Positions 1 through 13,934 of a DNA stretch of 64,000 nucleotides are shown here, piece by piece. The translations under genes were made by a program, and so were the position numbers. Under the pieces are notes generated by a model. It searched no databases, was not told the DNA's origin, and saw only the letters and a list, made by a program, of their open reading frames with translations. This DNA comes from Staphylococcus sp. IVB6214 (GTDB lineage: Bacteria; Bacillota; Bacilli; Staphylococcales; Staphylococcaceae), in assembly GCF_025558585.1 (NCBI RefSeq), contig NZ_CP094723.1, positions 1-64,000 on the forward strand, read 5' to 3'. Within the stretch, counting starts at the first letter, position 1, and every line of letters starts with the position of its first letter.

Positions 1-1347
1 ATGACAGAACAAGAAACTTGGGACAACGTTCTGGAGTTGATTCGTAATAAACACGTAAAAGGTCCATCATATGACACTTTTTTTAAAGAAACGAAACTGC
101 ATTCGCTTTCTGATGAAAAAGTTGTTTTAGTCGTCAATAATGCTTTTGAAGCGAACTGGTTACTACAATCCTATAAGGGCGTAATCATTGAATCTGTGAA
201 TGCCATTACTGGAAAAAACGTAACGCATTTAGAAGTGCTAACTGAAGATGACTTAGATGAACTACGTGCGAATTTTACAACAGCTCAGAATGACGTCAAA
301 CCCGTTCAACCCGTAGTCGCACAAGGGGAACAATTCAATACCAAAAATACATTTGATACTTTTGTTATTGGACCGGGCAACCGTTTCCCGCACGCTGCAA
401 GTCTTGCCGTAGCTGAAAAACCAGCACAAGCCTACAATCCATTGTTTATCTATGGAGGCGTCGGTCTAGGTAAAACACACTTGATGCATGCGATTGGGCA
501 TTTTGTAATGGAAAATAACAAAGATGCGAAAGTGCTTTATACGACAAGTGAAAAGTTTACGAATGAATTCATTCAATCCATTCGAAACAATGATACGGAA
601 TCATTTCGTGAAAAATACCGTAATATCGACGTTTTACTTATTGATGACATTCAATTTATTCAGAAAAAAGAACAGACACAAGAAGAATTTTTCCATACTT
701 TCAATGAATTACATCAAAACAACAAGCAAATTGTCATTTCTAGTGATCGTCCACCAAAGGAAATATCAACTTTGGAAGAACGTCTAAAATCCCGCTTCCA
801 GTGGGGACTCATCGTTGATATTACACCGCCTGATTTGGAAACACGAATGGCAATTTTACAGAAAAAGACGGAAGAAGAGCATCTTGATGTACCTATTGAA
901 GCACTTACTTATATCGCCAATCAGATCCAAACCAACATTCGTGAATTAGAAGGTGCACTCAACCGTGTCAATGCCTTCTCGAATTTGCAAGGTAAACCCA
1001 TTACGACAGAATTGGCAGCAGAAGCGCTCAAAGATATTATTCAAGAATCACAAAGCAGAAAAATTACCATTCAAGATATTCAAAAGGTTGTCGGTGCATA
1101 CTATGGTGTGCGAATTGAAGATTTTGCAGCAAAAAAACGTACAAAATCAATCGCATACCCTCGCCAAATCGCAATGTATCTATCTCGTGAACTAACCGAC
1201 TTTTCTTTACCTAAAATTGGTGAAGAGTTTGGCGGGCGCGATCATACGACCGTGATACATGCACACGATAAAATCAAAAAAGAGCTTGAAAATAATGCTC
1301 CGTTAAGACAAGAAATCAAGCAATTTGAAAAAGAGCTTAGAAGTTAG
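1..1347 (+). CDS. dnaA: Chromosomal replication initiator protein DnaA
   Basis: DnaA is the AAA+ initiator that binds DnaA boxes and melts oriC to load the replicative helicase. At 448 residues the length fits staphylococcal DnaA. The N-terminal helicase-interaction domain is followed by a variable linker (about residues 85-115), the ATPase with Walker A GGVGLGKT at 152-159 and Walker B LLIDDIQF near 214, and the C-terminal DNA-binding domain with the signature RDHTTVIHA near 413. The ATG is base 1 of the window, so the upstream part of the origin is not visible. oriC and dnaN follow directly. DnaA boxes downstream fit the known autoregulation of dnaA-dnaN, though the boxes that would control dnaA itself lie outside the window. 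Confidence 0.99.
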   Translation: MTEQETWDNVLELIRNKHVKGPSYDTFFKETKLHSLSDEKVVLVVNNAFEANWLLQSYKGVIIESVNAITGKNVTHLEVLTEDDLDELRANFTTAQNDVKPVQPVVAQGEQFNTKNTFDTFVIGPGNRFPHAASLAVAEKPAQAYNPLFIYGGVGLGKTHLMHAIGHFVMENNKDAKVLYTTSEKFTNEFIQSIRNNDTESFREKYRNIDVLLIDDIQFIQKKEQTQEEFFHTFNELHQNNKQIVISSDRPPKEISTLEERLKSRFQWGLIVDITPPDLETRMAILQKKTEEEHLDVPIEALTYIANQIQTNIRELEGALNRVNAFSNLQGKPITTELAAEALKDIIQESQSRKITIQDIQKVVGAYYGVRIEDFAAKKRTKSIAYPRQIAMYLSRELTDFSLPKIGEEFGGRDHTTVIHAHDKIKKELENNAPLRQEIKQFEKELRS

Positions 1348-1523
1348 ATTGTGGATAGTGTGCAGAAGTTGTACACATCATGCACAAGTTATCCACATGT
1401 GCACATCCTTTATTTTTCTTAATTCGTAAAGGTTATCCACTAATCCACAAACCCTACTACTATTATTACGATTTTTAATAATAACTATAACTTATATAAA
1501 CGACTGAAAGGAGTTTATACTTT
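1348..1523. other. oriC: Replication origin oriC (dnaA-dnaN spacer)
   Basis: The spacer contains a perfect DnaA box TTATCCACA at 1389-1397, near-perfect boxes at 1433-1441 (TTATCCACT) and 1441-1449 (TAATCCACA), and an inverted one at 1350-1358 (TGTGGATAG). Immediately after the last box is the trinucleotide run CTACTACTATTATTA (1454-1468), followed by a very AT-rich stretch. This is the box-plus-DnaA-trio layout known from the Bacillus subtilis unwinding region. Location between dnaA and dnaN is the standard Firmicute origin. Boxes are read directly; origin function is inferred from layout. Confidence 0.9.
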
Positions 1524-2657
1524 ATGGAATTCACAATTAAACGTGATTATTTTATTACGCAATTGAACGATACATTAAAAGCCATCTCACCGAGAACCAC
1601 TTTACCGATTCTAACAGGGATTAAGATCCATGCGACAAACGAAAGTGTCGTATTGACAGGGTCTGATTCTGAAATTTCTATTGAGATTACTATTCCAAAC
1701 CATATAGATGGTGAAGAAATAGTAACAGTGACAGAACCAGGATCAGTTGTATTACCAGGTCGTTTCTTCGTGGATATTATTAAAAAATTACCAGGAAAAG
1801 ACGTCAAATTAATAACAAACGAACAATTTCAAACGCTGATAACATCAGGTCATTCAGAATTTAACTTAAGTGGTTTAGATCCAGATCAATACCCACTGTT
1901 ACCACAAATTTCAAGTGAAGATGCGTTACAACTACCAATCAAAGTATTGAAAAACATCATTGCACAAACAAACTTTGCAGTGTCCACCTCAGAAACACGC
2001 CCAGTACTAACAGGGGTCAACTGGCTTATACAAGAAAATGAATTAATATGCACTGCGACCGATTCACACCGCTTGGCTGTAAGAAAGTTGAAATTAGAAG
2101 ACGAAGATATCAGTGATAAAAATGTCATCATTCCAGGTAAGGCATTAGCTGAATTGAACAAAATTATGTCAGATAGTGATGACCACATTGACATTTACTT
2201 TGCTTCGAACCAAGTGCTATTCCGAGTAGGTCATGTCAACTTCATTTCACGCTTATTAGAAGGGCATTATCCTGATACGTCTCGCTTGTTCCCAGAAAAC
2301 TACGAGATTAAGTTAGGTCTCGATAACAGCGAATTCTATCACGCGATCGACCGTGCATCATTATTAGCGCGTGAAGGTGGCAACAATGTCATCAAGCTCA
2401 GCACGGGAGAGAACCAAATTGAATTGTCATCAACATCACCTGAGATTGGAACGGTAAAAGAAGAAATTACAGCAAATGATGTTGAAGGTGGCAACTTAAA
2501 AATTTCTTTCAACTCGAAATACATGATGGATGCATTGAAAGCCATTGATCACGATGAAGTAGAAGTCGCATTTTTCGGTACGATGAAACCATTTATTTTA
2601 AAACCAAAAGACGATGATACGGTGACGCAATTAATCTTGCCAATCCGCACATACTAG
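1524..2657 (+). CDS. dnaN: DNA polymerase III beta subunit (sliding clamp)
   Basis: DnaN forms the ring-shaped dimer that tethers DNA polymerase III to DNA. The 377-residue length, the start MEFTIKRDYF and the C-terminal end LPIRTY are typical of the family, which has three repeated clamp domains. An AAAGGAG ribosome binding site precedes the ATG at 1524. It lies directly downstream of oriC and is normally cotranscribed with dnaA; a hairpin plus T-run right after the stop ends the unit. Confidence 0.99.
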   Translation: MEFTIKRDYFITQLNDTLKAISPRTTLPILTGIKIHATNESVVLTGSDSEISIEITIPNHIDGEEIVTVTEPGSVVLPGRFFVDIIKKLPGKDVKLITNEQFQTLITSGHSEFNLSGLDPDQYPLLPQISSEDALQLPIKVLKNIIAQTNFAVSTSETRPVLTGVNWLIQENELICTATDSHRLAVRKLKLEDEDISDKNVIIPGKALAELNKIMSDSDDHIDIYFASNQVLFRVGHVNFISRLLEGHYPDTSRLFPENYEIKLGLDNSEFYHAIDRASLLAREGGNNVIKLSTGENQIELSSTSPEIGTVKEEITANDVEGGNLKISFNSKYMMDALKAIDHDEVEVAFFGTMKPFILKPKDDDTVTQLILPIRTY

Positions 2658-2661
2658 AGAG

Positions 2662-2692
2662 AAAAGCTAGGGCGATACGCCTTAGCTTTTTT
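2662..2692 (+). terminator. Rho-independent terminator after dnaN
   Basis: Stem AAGCTAGGGC (2664-2673) pairs with GCCTTAGCTT (2679-2688) with one G-U pair, followed by a run of T. It begins five bases after the dnaN stop codon. Confidence 0.85.
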
Positions 2693-2790
2693 CGTTCTGT
2701 ACAGAAGTAATATATTTTACTCATACGTGTAGTGATGTAGGGGCGAAATCGAGTATAATAAAACTATATGTAATCTTGGAGGAACAGAAT

Positions 2791-3480
2791 ATGAAAGTTA
2801 AAAAGACGCTGTTGATTGGCGTTGTCATTTGTTTATTTGTACTTGCTGTTTTAGGAACATTCTCTTTTTCAAGCGATTCAAAAGATAAATTGGACAGTAA
2901 AGCCTTGCATAAAGACACTGCTTTACAGCCACAAATCGGCAACAAGAAGAGCGACGTGAAACTCGTACTTTTCGGTGACTATAAATGCCCGTATTGCGGA
3001 GATTTTGAAAGCCAAATATTACCAAAAATTCAAAAAGACTATATCGAAACGAATAAAGTTGAACTCCGTTATGTGAATGTACTCATTCATGGCGAGGAGT
3101 CTAAGTTATCGACACGTGCGTCATTAGCGGTTAATAAATTTGCACCAGAAGCGTATTGGTCATTCCATGAAGCATTATATCGCGCGCAGCCGAAGTCAAA
3201 AGAAGCCGTGTCAGATGACAAGTGGTTAACAGAACAACTTGTTGAAAAAGAAATCAACAAGTTGAAGATTAAGCCAGAACAGAAGAAACAAATTTTGAAT
3301 GCTTACAACGATAAAGTATTTCATCAACAAGCGAAGCATGATGATCAATTGGCGAAACAATACAAAGTATCTAAAGTGCCATCTTTATATGTGAATGGTG
3401 AACGTGTAAAAGATGTCACTGATTATGAAGCAGTCAAAGGTGCGATTGATCAAGCGCTTGACGAACAGAAAAACAAATAA
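2791..3480 (+). CDS. Membrane-anchored DsbA-like thioredoxin-fold protein
   Basis: This 229-residue protein looks like an extracytoplasmic thiol-disulfide oxidoreductase. A basic N-terminus and a hydrophobic segment (about residues 6-27) form a signal anchor or signal peptide. The active site is CPYC at 66-69 in FGDYKCPYCGDF, and the cis-proline loop SKVPSLYVNG is near the C-terminus; helical DsbA-type insert lies between. The ATG at 2791 was chosen because GGAGG (2778-2782) sits at proper distance; an upstream in-frame TTG at 2776 overlaps that site. It interrupts the usual dnaN-yaaA-recF order, so it is a lineage-specific insertion. No lipobox cysteine is seen. Substrates are unknown. Confidence 0.85.
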   Translation: MKVKKTLLIGVVICLFVLAVLGTFSFSSDSKDKLDSKALHKDTALQPQIGNKKSDVKLVLFGDYKCPYCGDFESQILPKIQKDYIETNKVELRYVNVLIHGEESKLSTRASLAVNKFAPEAYWSFHEALYRAQPKSKEAVSDDKWLTEQLVEKEINKLKIKPEQKKQILNAYNDKVFHQQAKHDDQLAKQYKVSKVPSLYVNGERVKDVTDYEAVKGAIDQALDEQKNK

Positions 3481-3521
3481 ACAGATAGTGGATTTTGTCT
3501 GCTGCTATCACATCAAAGAAC

Positions 3522-3570
3522 AAGGTGTGTTGCTCATTTGTTTCACATGAAACTTTTAGCGACACACCTT
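3522..3570 (+). terminator. Inverted repeat, possible terminator, enclosing a parS-like site
   Basis: AAGGTGTGT (3522-3530) pairs with ACACACCTT (3562-3570). There is no T-run after the 3' arm, so factor-independent termination is doubtful. The loop contains the parS-like palindrome listed separately. Confidence 0.4.
3539..3554. promoter_or_regulatory. parS: parS-like chromosome partition site
   Basis: TGTTTCACATGAAACT matches the conserved Firmicute parS consensus TGTTTCACGTGAAACA at 14 of 16 positions and keeps the palindromic core. ParB (Spo0J) nucleates here and loads SMC condensin. parS sites cluster near oriC in Firmicutes, which fits this position 2 kb from the origin. Confidence 0.6.
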
Positions 3571-3654
3571 AAATAAATATGCATTTCTACATGAAATTTA
3601 GCGGATAAAAAGGTATAATAGACTAGGTGAGCAATTACGAATGGAGTGATAATT

Positions 3655-3876
3655 TTGGCTGAGGAAGTTACAGTGGATAGCGTTTTGACATTAGGTCAGT
3701 TTTTGAACTATGAAGGTATTATCGAATCAGGTGGCCAAGCAAAATGGTTTTTACAAGAATATGATGTGTTTTTGAACGGTGAGCACGAGACACGTCGTGG
3801 TAAAAAGTTAAGTGATGGCGATGTGATTGAGATTCCTGAAGTAGGATCTTATGTGATTAAAATTGGTGAACAATGA
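3655..3876 (+). CDS. yaaA: S4-domain RNA-binding protein YaaA
   Basis: A small S4-like RNA-binding protein, conserved between dnaN and recF in Firmicutes. The motif [20 protein letters not shown] followed by RRGKKL is the S4 signature. The TTG at 3655 gives 73 residues with GGAG (3643-3646) eight bases upstream. An in-frame GTG at 3646 would add three residues and overlaps that site; S. aureus annotations often use the longer form. The stop overlaps the recF start (ATGA). A TATAAT at 3614-3619 is a possible -10 element. Molecular role is uncertain; ribosome association is suggested for the family. Confidence 0.92.
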   Translation: MAEEVTVDSVLTLGQFLNYEGIIESGGQAKWFLQEYDVFLNGEHETRRGKKLSDGDVIEIPEVGSYVIKIGEQ

Positions 3877-4988
3877 AGTTAACAACACTCCAGTTGGAAA
3901 ACTATCGGAACTATGCGCAAGTTGATTTGGCATGTCATCCGGAAGTCAACATACTCATTGGAGAGAATGCACAAGGTAAGACGAACTTACTTGAGTCAAT
4001 TTACACATTGGCCTTAGCTAAAAGTCACAGAACAACGAACGACAGAGAGTTGATTCGGTTCGATGCAGAGTATGCTAAAATAGAAGGTGAATTAAGCTTT
4101 AGACATGGTCATATGCCTTTGACAATGTTCATTACGAAAAAGGGCAAAAAGGCAAAGGTCAATCATTTAGAACAGAGTCGCTTGACGCAATACATCGGTC
4201 ATCTTAACGTTGTTCTATTTGCGCCAGAAGATCTCAATATTGTAAAAGGCGCGCCACAAGTGAGACGTCGTTTTATTGATATGGAGCTTGGACAGATATC
4301 AAGTTTGTATTTGAATGACTTATCGCAATATCAACGCATACTCAAACAGCGAAATCATTATTTGAAACAACTACAACTCAAGCAACAAAAAGATACGACA
4401 ATGCTAGAGGTGTTGAATCAACAGTTTGCAACATATGCAGTCAAGGTGACTTTGAGACGCCAGCAGTTTATTGCAGAACTTGAAACACTCGCAGCACCGA
4501 TTCATTCAGGGATTACGAATGGCAAGGAACGCTTGACATTGCAGTACATGCCGAGTATCAAGATACAAGACGTCGCGCAAGGTGAGGAAGGCTTAACCAA
4601 TGATGTGTTTGAATCACTACAAGCCTCCCTTACGAAAGAGATTGAGCGTGGTGTGAGTTTGCAAGGACCACATCGAGATGATCTTGGCTTTCAAGTGAAT
4701 GAGATGGATGCGCAGACGTTTGGTTCTCAAGGGCAGCAACGTACAACGGCACTCTCAATTAAGCTAGCTGAAATAGAATTAATGCAGCAAGAAGTGGGGG
4801 AATACCCCATTTTGTTGCTTGATGACGTATTAAGTGAGTTAGATGATTCTCGACAAACGCATTTGTTGAGCACGATACAACATAAAGTACAGACATTTGT
4901 AACAACGACATCCGTGGATGGTATCGACCATGAAATAATGAAAGATGCTAAAATATATCGAATTGCAGAAGGAAATATTAAGAAATAG
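3873..4988 (+). CDS. recF: DNA replication and repair protein RecF
   Basis: RecF is an SMC-like ATPase that helps load RecA at gaps together with RecO and RecR. The 371-residue protein has Walker A GENAQGKT at 30-37, the signature QGPHRDD near 265, and Walker [13 protein letters not shown] near 308. It overlaps yaaA by four bases (ATGA), indicating translational coupling, and is followed closely by gyrB. Confidence 0.98.
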   Translation: MKLTTLQLENYRNYAQVDLACHPEVNILIGENAQGKTNLLESIYTLALAKSHRTTNDRELIRFDAEYAKIEGELSFRHGHMPLTMFITKKGKKAKVNHLEQSRLTQYIGHLNVVLFAPEDLNIVKGAPQVRRRFIDMELGQISSLYLNDLSQYQRILKQRNHYLKQLQLKQQKDTTMLEVLNQQFATYAVKVTLRRQQFIAELETLAAPIHSGITNGKERLTLQYMPSIKIQDVAQGEEGLTNDVFESLQASLTKEIERGVSLQGPHRDDLGFQVNEMDAQTFGSQGQQRTTALSIKLAEIELMQQEVGEYPILLLDDVLSELDDSRQTHLLSTIQHKVQTFVTTTSVDGIDHEIMKDAKIYRIAEGNIKK

Positions 4989-4991
4989 TAG

Positions 4992-6932
<1,941 letters not shown>

Positions 6933-6967
6933 TATGAACACTTGAAAATGAAAAGGAGGATATCTTG

Positions 6968-9562
6968 ATGGCTGAAACATCTGAATCAAGAATCAATGAA
7001 CGGAATATCAGCAAAGAGATGCGTGAATCATTTTTGGACTATGCCATGAGTGTTATCGTATCTCGTGCATTGCCAGACGTAAGAGATGGTTTGAAGCCTG
7101 TGCATCGCCGTATACTTTATGGTTTGAATGAACAAGGCATGACGCCGGATAAACCTTACAAAAAATCAGCACGTATCGTTGGGGACGTAATGGGTAAGTA
7201 TCACCCGCATGGTGACTCATCTATTTACGAAGCCATGGTACGTATGGCACAAGAGTTCAGCTACCGTTACCCACTGGTAGATGGTCAAGGGAACTTCGGT
7301 TCAATGGACGGTGATGGTGCTGCCGCAATGCGTTACACAGAGGCGCGAATGACGAAGCTTGCGCTAGAACTTTTAAGAGATATTAACAAAGATACGATTG
7401 ATTTTATCGACAACTACGATGGGAACGAACGAGAGCCGAGCGTCTTGCCGTCTCGCTTCCCGAACTTATTAGTGAACGGTGCATCAGGGATTGCGGTTGG
7501 GATGGCAACGAATATCCCACCGCACAATATGCGTGAAGTTATTGACGGTGTGTTGAGTTTGAGTCATAACCCAGATATTTCAACAGCAGAACTGATGGAA
7601 GACATCCAAGGACCAGACTTCCCAACAGCGGGTTTAATTCTTGGTAAGAGTGGCATTCGTCGAGCGTATGAAACAGGACGTGGCTCTATCATGATGCGTG
7701 CAAAAGCTGATATCGAATCACGTGGTGGTGGTCGTGAACGCATCGTTGTGACTGAAATTCCTTTCCAAGTGAACAAGGCACGTATGATTGAGAAGATTGC
7801 GGATCTCGTTCGTGATAAGAAGATTGAAGGCATAACAGATTTGCGTGATGAGACAAGTTTACGTACAGGTGTCCGCATCGTTATTGACGTTCGTAAAGAT
7901 GCCAATGCAAGTGTCATTTTGAACAACTTGTATAAACAAACACCATTGCAAACATCATTTGGTTTCAACATGATTGCATTAGTGAATGGTCGTCCACAGC
8001 TGATTACTTTGAAAGAAGCACTATACCATTATTTAGAGCATCAGAAGGAAGTCGTACGTCGTCGTACTGCATACAATTTGCGTAAAGCAAAAGACCGTGC
8101 CCACATTCTTGAAGGATTGCGTATTGCGCTCGATCATATCGATGAGATTATTGCGATTATCCGTGAATCAGAGACAGACAAAGTCGCAATGGATAGTTTA
8201 CAGACACGTTTCTCATTGTCAGAACGCCAAGCGCAAGCTATTTTAGATATGCGTTTACGTCGTTTGACAGGTCTAGAGCGAGACAAGATTGAAAATGAAT
8301 ACAACGAGTTGATTGCTTATATCGCTGAGTTAGAAGAGATTCTAGCAGACGAAGAAAAGTTACTCGCATTGGTACGTGAAGAGTTAACAGATATCAAAGA
8401 GCGTTACGGTGATGATCGTCGTACAGAAATTCAATTAGGTGTCGTTGATCACTTGGAAGATGAAGACTTAATCCCAGAAGAGCAAATTGTGATCTCATTA
8501 AGTCACAACAACTATATTAAACGATTACCAGTATCGACGTATCGTGCACAAAATCGAGGTGGACGTGGTGTTCAAGGTATGAATACGCTTGAAGACGACT
8601 TCGTAAGCCAACTCGTAACGACAAGTACGCATGATGATGTCCTCTTCTTTACGAACAAAGGACGTGTGTATAAGTTACGTGGCTATGAAGTGCCGGAACT
8701 CTCACGTCAGTCTAAAGGCATTCCAGTCGTCAATGCGATTGCGCTTGAGAGTGATGAAGTAATCAGTACAATGATTGCTGTGAAAGACTTGGATTCTGAA
8801 GATAACTTCCTAGTCTTTGTCACGAAAAATGGCTTGGTGAAACGTTCAGCATTAAGCAACTTTAACCGCATCAACAAAAACGGTAAAATTGCGATTAAGT
8901 TTAGAGATGACGATGAGCTTGTAGCGGTTCGTTTGACGGATGGCCATAAACACATTCTCATCGGTACATCACAAGCTTCACTCATTCGCTTCAAAGAGAC
9001 AGATATTCGTGCGATGAGCCGAATTGCAGCGGGTGTGAAAGGTATTTCATTACGTGGGGACGATGAAGTTATTGGTCTCGGTGTTGCAGATGAAGATACC
9101 GAAGCGGAAATTCTTGTCGTGACGGAAAAAGGATACGGTAAGCGTACACCGATCAGTGAATACCGCTTGTCACGTCGTGCAGGTATGGGTATTAAGACAG
9201 CCAATATTACTGAGCGTAACGGTAAGCTTGTGTGTATCGCAACAGTTGAAGGTGATGAAGATGTGATGGTCGTAACAGATCACGGCGTCATCATCCGTAT
9301 GGAAGTAGAAGACATTTCTGTAAATGGTCGTAATACACAAGGGGTGCGCTTGATTCGTCTTGATGATGATCAGTTCGTTTCTACGGTTGCTAAGGTAAAG
9401 CAGGAACCCGATGACTTAGAAACGGAAGAACAAGACGGCGGGGTGTCTAAAGTGTCTGAAACAGGCAGCGATAATGCTGACGGTTCAAAAGAGATATTGA
9501 GAGAAGACTTCATGGCACGTGTTGAAGAAGACATTGCTAATGAAGATGAAATAGACGAATAA
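6968..9562 (+). CDS. gyrA: DNA gyrase subunit A
   Basis: GyrA carries the breakage-reunion activity of gyrase. The 864-residue protein has the catalytic tyrosine in [11 protein letters not shown], the GyrA-box type repeats of the C-terminal DNA-wrapping domain ([10 protein letters not shown]) and an acidic tail. In the quinolone-resistance region ([10 protein letters not shown], residues 81-90) Ser84 and Glu88 are both the unmutated residues. Start ATG 6968 is preceded by AAAGGAGGA; a TTG just upstream at 6965 is in frame but less likely. Confidence 0.99.
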   Translation: MAETSESRINERNISKEMRESFLDYAMSVIVSRALPDVRDGLKPVHRRILYGLNEQGMTPDKPYKKSARIVGDVMGKYHPHGDSSIYEAMVRMAQEFSYRYPLVDGQGNFGSMDGDGAAAMRYTEARMTKLALELLRDINKDTIDFIDNYDGNEREPSVLPSRFPNLLVNGASGIAVGMATNIPPHNMREVIDGVLSLSHNPDISTAELMEDIQGPDFPTAGLILGKSGIRRAYETGRGSIMMRAKADIESRGGGRERIVVTEIPFQVNKARMIEKIADLVRDKKIEGITDLRDETSLRTGVRIVIDVRKDANASVILNNLYKQTPLQTSFGFNMIALVNGRPQLITLKEALYHYLEHQKEVVRRRTAYNLRKAKDRAHILEGLRIALDHIDEIIAIIRESETDKVAMDSLQTRFSLSERQAQAILDMRLRRLTGLERDKIENEYNELIAYIAELEEILADEEKLLALVREELTDIKERYGDDRRTEIQLGVVDHLEDEDLIPEEQIVISLSHNNYIKRLPVSTYRAQNRGGRGVQGMNTLEDDFVSQLVTTSTHDDVLFFTNKGRVYKLRGYEVPELSRQSKGIPVVNAIALESDEVISTMIAVKDLDSEDNFLVFVTKNGLVKRSALSNFNRINKNGKIAIKFRDDDELVAVRLTDGHKHILIGTSQASLIRFKETDIRAMSRIAAGVKGISLRGDDEVIGLGVADEDTEAEILVVTEKGYGKRTPISEYRLSRRAGMGIKTANITERNGKLVCIATVEGDEDVMVVTDHGVIIRMEVEDISVNGRNTQGVRLIRLDDDQFVSTVAKVKQEPDDLETEEQDGGVSKVSETGSDNADGSKEILREDFMARVEEDIANEDEIDE

Positions 9563-9572
9563 CAGTCCATAT

Positions 9573-9612
9573 AAAAAAGGTTCAGAGCATACGGATGTTC
9601 TGAACCTTTTTG
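9573..9612. terminator. Bidirectional terminator between gyrA and nnrD
   Basis: A long stem AAAAAGGTTCAGAGCAT (9574-9590) pairs with ATGTTCTGAACCTTTTT (9595-9611), loop ACGG. The A-run and T-run on the two sides let it serve both convergent genes. Confidence 0.9.
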
Positions 9613-9620
9613 CGTCTATA

Positions 9621-10433
9621 TTATTGTTCGAGTTGTTTCATTGCGTAAGGAATTTCGTCAATGATTTTTGAAGGTGGAACGACATACATATCTTTCGACA
9701 ATTTTTCTCCAATGTAGCTATGTGTATAGGCAGCGCTTGTCACGGCATCAATTGTGTCATCAAATTGACCGATGAAGCTTGTAATCATCCCAGCTAGTGT
9801 ATCGCCCATTCCGCCTGTTGCCATAGCAGGTGTACCAATTTCTAGCTTATATTCATTGTCTCTGAAAAAGATTTCAGTGCCGTGCTTCTTCAAAACAACT
9901 GTTGCGCCAATCTTATCAACAGCAGCACGATTGCGTTCATACGTCTGTTCTTCAATTGGAATACCACTGAGACGTTCCCATTCTTTTTGATGTGGTGTGT
10001 AAATGATTTTGCATGGTGGGATTTCTGGTTTGAGCTTACTCATAATAGAAATCGCATCGCCATCAACAATCAACGTATGGTGTGATTGAATATTTTGTAG
10101 CAAGAATGTCATCGCATTGTTCCCTTTAAAGTCGAGCCCAAGTCCTGGACCGATTAAGATACAATCTGACTGTTCGATGACTTTTGTCAGTTTCTTCGTA
10201 TCATTAATATCAATCACCATCGCTTCTGGACAGCGTGAATGGAGTGCGACATGGTTCGTTGGATGCGTTGCTACCGTAATCAAACCACTCCCACTATACA
10301 CGCATGCACGTGCGGCTAACATAATCGCGCCACCTAACGTTGCATTACCACCGATCAGAAGAATACGACCATAGTCACCTTTGTGCGTATCTTGTTTGCG
10401 TTTCGGTATTCTAACATCCGACAATATTTCCAT
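9621..10433 (-). CDS. nnrD: ADP-dependent NAD(P)H-hydrate dehydratase
   Basis: A metabolite-repair enzyme that dehydrates damaged NADHX and NADPHX back to NADH and NADPH. The 270-residue ribokinase-like protein shows GDYGRILLIGGN near the N-terminus, IGPGLG, IYTPHQKEW and the C-terminal catalytic motif ATGGMGDTLAG. The start at 10433 (MEILSD) is chosen because GGAGGTTC lies at the right distance; an upstream in-frame ATG would extend it by ten residues across that site. It lacks the N-terminal epimerase domain found in fused homologues. It stands alone, convergent with gyrA. Confidence 0.92.
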   Translation of the reverse strand: MEILSDVRIPKRKQDTHKGDYGRILLIGGNATLGGAIMLAARACVYSGSGLITVATHPTNHVALHSRCPEAMVIDINDTKKLTKVIEQSDCILIGPGLGLDFKGNNAMTFLLQNIQSHHTLIVDGDAISIMSKLKPEIPPCKIIYTPHQKEWERLSGIPIEEQTYERNRAAVDKIGATVVLKKHGTEIFFRDNEYKLEIGTPAMATGGMGDTLAGMITSFIGQFDDTIDAVTSAAYTHSYIGEKLSKDMYVVPPSKIIDEIPYAMKQLEQ

Positions 10434-10570
10434 AGAGCAAGAACCTCCTATCTGATATTCCATTATTACAACAAGATATGATATACGGGTGTGACTTATT
10501 CGTCAATAGATAAAATAAGGCGATTTAGCGTGGCATTCAAGTAACGCGCTACCTAATAACGAATATGACC

Positions 10571-10596
10571 CCAGCTATTGTGTAAGTGATAGCTGG
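10571..10596. repeat. Inverted repeat upstream of hutH
   Basis: CCAGCTAT (10571-10578) and ATAGCTGG (10589-10596) form a perfect 8-bp dyad with a 10-base centre, about 50 bases before the hutH start. It could be an operator or a transcript hairpin; no regulator is evident. Confidence 0.4.
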
Positions 10597-10646
10597 AATC
10601 TATACTGAAATGAGGATGGCAAGAAATAGCAAAGGGGTTGGATAAG

Positions 10647-12164
10647 ATGGTTTTATATTTAACAGGTGATCAACTTAGGATAAATGATATACGTGACTTC
10701 TTACATGAACAGACAACCGTAGAAATTACAGAAGATGCACTCACACGTGTCAAAGAGAGTCGGGCAATCGTAGAACGTATTATTGAAAACAAAGAGACTG
10801 TTTACGGTATTACAACAGGATTTGGTTTGTTCAGTGATGTGTTGATCGATCCACAACAATACAATCAACTACAAGTCAATCTGATACGCTCACACGCATG
10901 CGGGGTAGGGGACCCGTTCTCACAAGAAGTATCATTAGTCATGATGGTATTACGACTGAACACGCTGCTAAAAGGGCACTCTGGGGCGACAGTTGATCTC
11001 GTCAGACAGTTACAATTCTTTATCAATCAAAGAATCATTCCGGTAATTCCACAACAAGGTTCACTGGGGGCATCGGGGGACTTAGCCCCTTTATCACACT
11101 TAGCTTTAGCTTTAATAGGAGAAGGGCGTGTCTATTATCATGGACAGATGTTAGACAGCTCGGATGTCTTGGATAGTTTAGATAGAGCCCCATTAAAGTT
11201 ACAAGCCAAAGAAGGCTTGGCATTAATCAACGGAACACAAGCAATGACTGCACAAGGAGTTGTGACAATGATTGAAGCGGAGCATTTGGCTTATGAGGTA
11301 GAGTGGATTGCTGCATTAACACATCAAGCGCTGAGAGGGATAACAGATGCGTATCATACGTCTGTTCATACAGTGCGGAATTTTGATGAACAGACAGATG
11401 TAGCAAGACGGATGTTAGACTGGCTTGAAGGATCAAAGCTGACAACACGACAAGGAGAGTTACGTGTACAAGATCCGTACACATTACGTTGTATTCCACA
11501 AATACATGGTGCGAGTTTTCAAGTATTCAATTATGTACGTGAGAAGTTAGAATGCGAGATGAATGCAGCCAATGACAATCCATTGATTTTTGATGAAGGA
11601 GACGAAACGTTAGTCATCTCTGGTGGGAACTTTCACGGACAACCGATTGCGTTTGCATTGGACTTCTTAAAAATTGGTTTGAGCGAGCTGGCTAATGTAT
11701 CAGAGAGACGTCTAGAACGTCTTGTTAATCCACAGTTGAATGGTGGTTTACCTGCATTTTTAAGCCCAGAACCGGGGCTACAAAGTGGTGCGATGATTAT
11801 GCAGTATGCGGCGGCAAGTCTTGTATCAGAGAATAAGACATTGGCGCATCCAGCAAGCGTTGATTCTATTCCATCGTCAGCGAATCAAGAAGATCATGTA
11901 TCAATGGGGACGATTGCGGCAAGACACGGATACAAAATATTAGAAAATGTACGTCGTGTGATTGCGATTGAGGCGATTATTGCATTGCAAGCAGTTGAAT
12001 TGAGAGGGATTGAAGGGCTTTCGCCAAAAACACGAGAACAGTACGAAGCACTACGTGAAATCGTGCCGTCAATTACAGAAGATCGCCAATTCCATAAAGA
12101 TATTGAAGATGTGGCGAATTATTTACAAAAAGGTGCGTATTATGATAGGGCTTGCAATTTATAA
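10647..12164 (+). CDS. hutH: Histidine ammonia-lyase
   Basis: HutH deaminates L-histidine to urocanate and ammonia, the first step of histidine degradation. The 505-residue protein has the conserved [14 protein letters not shown] motif whose Ala-Ser-Gly cyclises into the MIO cofactor, plus MNAANDNPL and NFHGQPIA. Start ATG 10647 has AAAGGGG just upstream; the TTG at 10638 overlaps that site. As in other staphylococci it is separate from other hut genes. Confidence 0.98.
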   Translation: MVLYLTGDQLRINDIRDFLHEQTTVEITEDALTRVKESRAIVERIIENKETVYGITTGFGLFSDVLIDPQQYNQLQVNLIRSHACGVGDPFSQEVSLVMMVLRLNTLLKGHSGATVDLVRQLQFFINQRIIPVIPQQGSLGASGDLAPLSHLALALIGEGRVYYHGQMLDSSDVLDSLDRAPLKLQAKEGLALINGTQAMTAQGVVTMIEAEHLAYEVEWIAALTHQALRGITDAYHTSVHTVRNFDEQTDVARRMLDWLEGSKLTTRQGELRVQDPYTLRCIPQIHGASFQVFNYVREKLECEMNAANDNPLIFDEGDETLVISGGNFHGQPIAFALDFLKIGLSELANVSERRLERLVNPQLNGGLPAFLSPEPGLQSGAMIMQYAAASLVSENKTLAHPASVDSIPSSANQEDHVSMGTIAARHGYKILENVRRVIAIEAIIALQAVELRGIEGLSPKTREQYEALREIVPSITEDRQFHKDIEDVANYLQKGAYYDRACNL

Positions 12165-12204
12165 AATAGTCTGATATATTAAATATAAATTCAGAATAAT
12201 TAAT

Positions 12205-12420
12205 TGTTTGTGGACTAAGTAATATCTGAATCCTAACAGAGAGTTTGTGGTCGGTGTGAACAAACAGGTGATAAAGATATGAAATCTACCCACATATTAA
12301 GAACAATTCGGGTAAAACCGTTAACTTTTGTTGAGCGCAGGCATATTTTTAATATGCTTGTTAAATAGGGTGGCAACGCGTAGTAACCACGTCCCTTGTA
12401 ATAGGGACGTGGTTTTTTTT
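12205..12420 (+). ncRNA. T-box riboswitch (serS leader)
   Basis: A transcript leader that senses uncharged tRNA-Ser. The T-box sequence AGGGTGGCAACGCG is at 12367-12380 and is followed by a strong terminator stem (12385-12396 with 12403-12414) and eight T. The base of stem I appears to pair TGTGG near 12210 with CCCACA near 12290; a serine codon TCT at 12285-12287 is in the expected specifier position. Uncharged tRNA would stabilise the antiterminator and permit serS expression. The motif is read directly; the specifier is an inference. Confidence 0.92.
12385..12420 (+). terminator. T-box regulated terminator
   Basis: AACCACGTCCCT pairs with AGGGACGTGGTT, loop TGTAAT, followed by an uninterrupted T-run. 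It is the off-state structure of the serS T-box. Confidence 0.93.
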
Positions 12421-12451
12421 ATGGGTTCCCCCAAAAAATAAATCTCACTAA

Positions 12452-13756
<1,305 letters not shown>

Positions 13757-13801
13757 TTCTCGGTACCAATATTTACTCTCTAAATTAATATAGATACACG
13801 A

Positions 13802-13846
13802 AGGCCTTTCGAAGTGAATTCTCTCTCACTTTGAAAGGTCTTTTTT
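13802..13846 (+). terminator. Terminator after serS
   Basis: AGGCCTTTCGAAGTGA (13802-13817) pairs imperfectly with TCACTTTGAAAGGTCT (13826-13841), followed by a T-run. Confidence 0.88.
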
Positions 13847-13934
13847 AATATTAAGACATCCCTAGACTCTCTATTGTCAGAAAATTTAGTGATATAAAAC
13901 GGTGTTTTAACAGTGTTTTTAGACATCGGTTTGT

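Noticed and set aside
7564..7971. Minus-strand ORFs inside gyrA and other core genes
   Set aside because: They lack ribosome sites and known motifs and are shadows of the real frames.
6968..9562. Fluoroquinolone resistance mutation in GyrA
   Set aside because: Ser84 and Glu88 are the unmutated residues.
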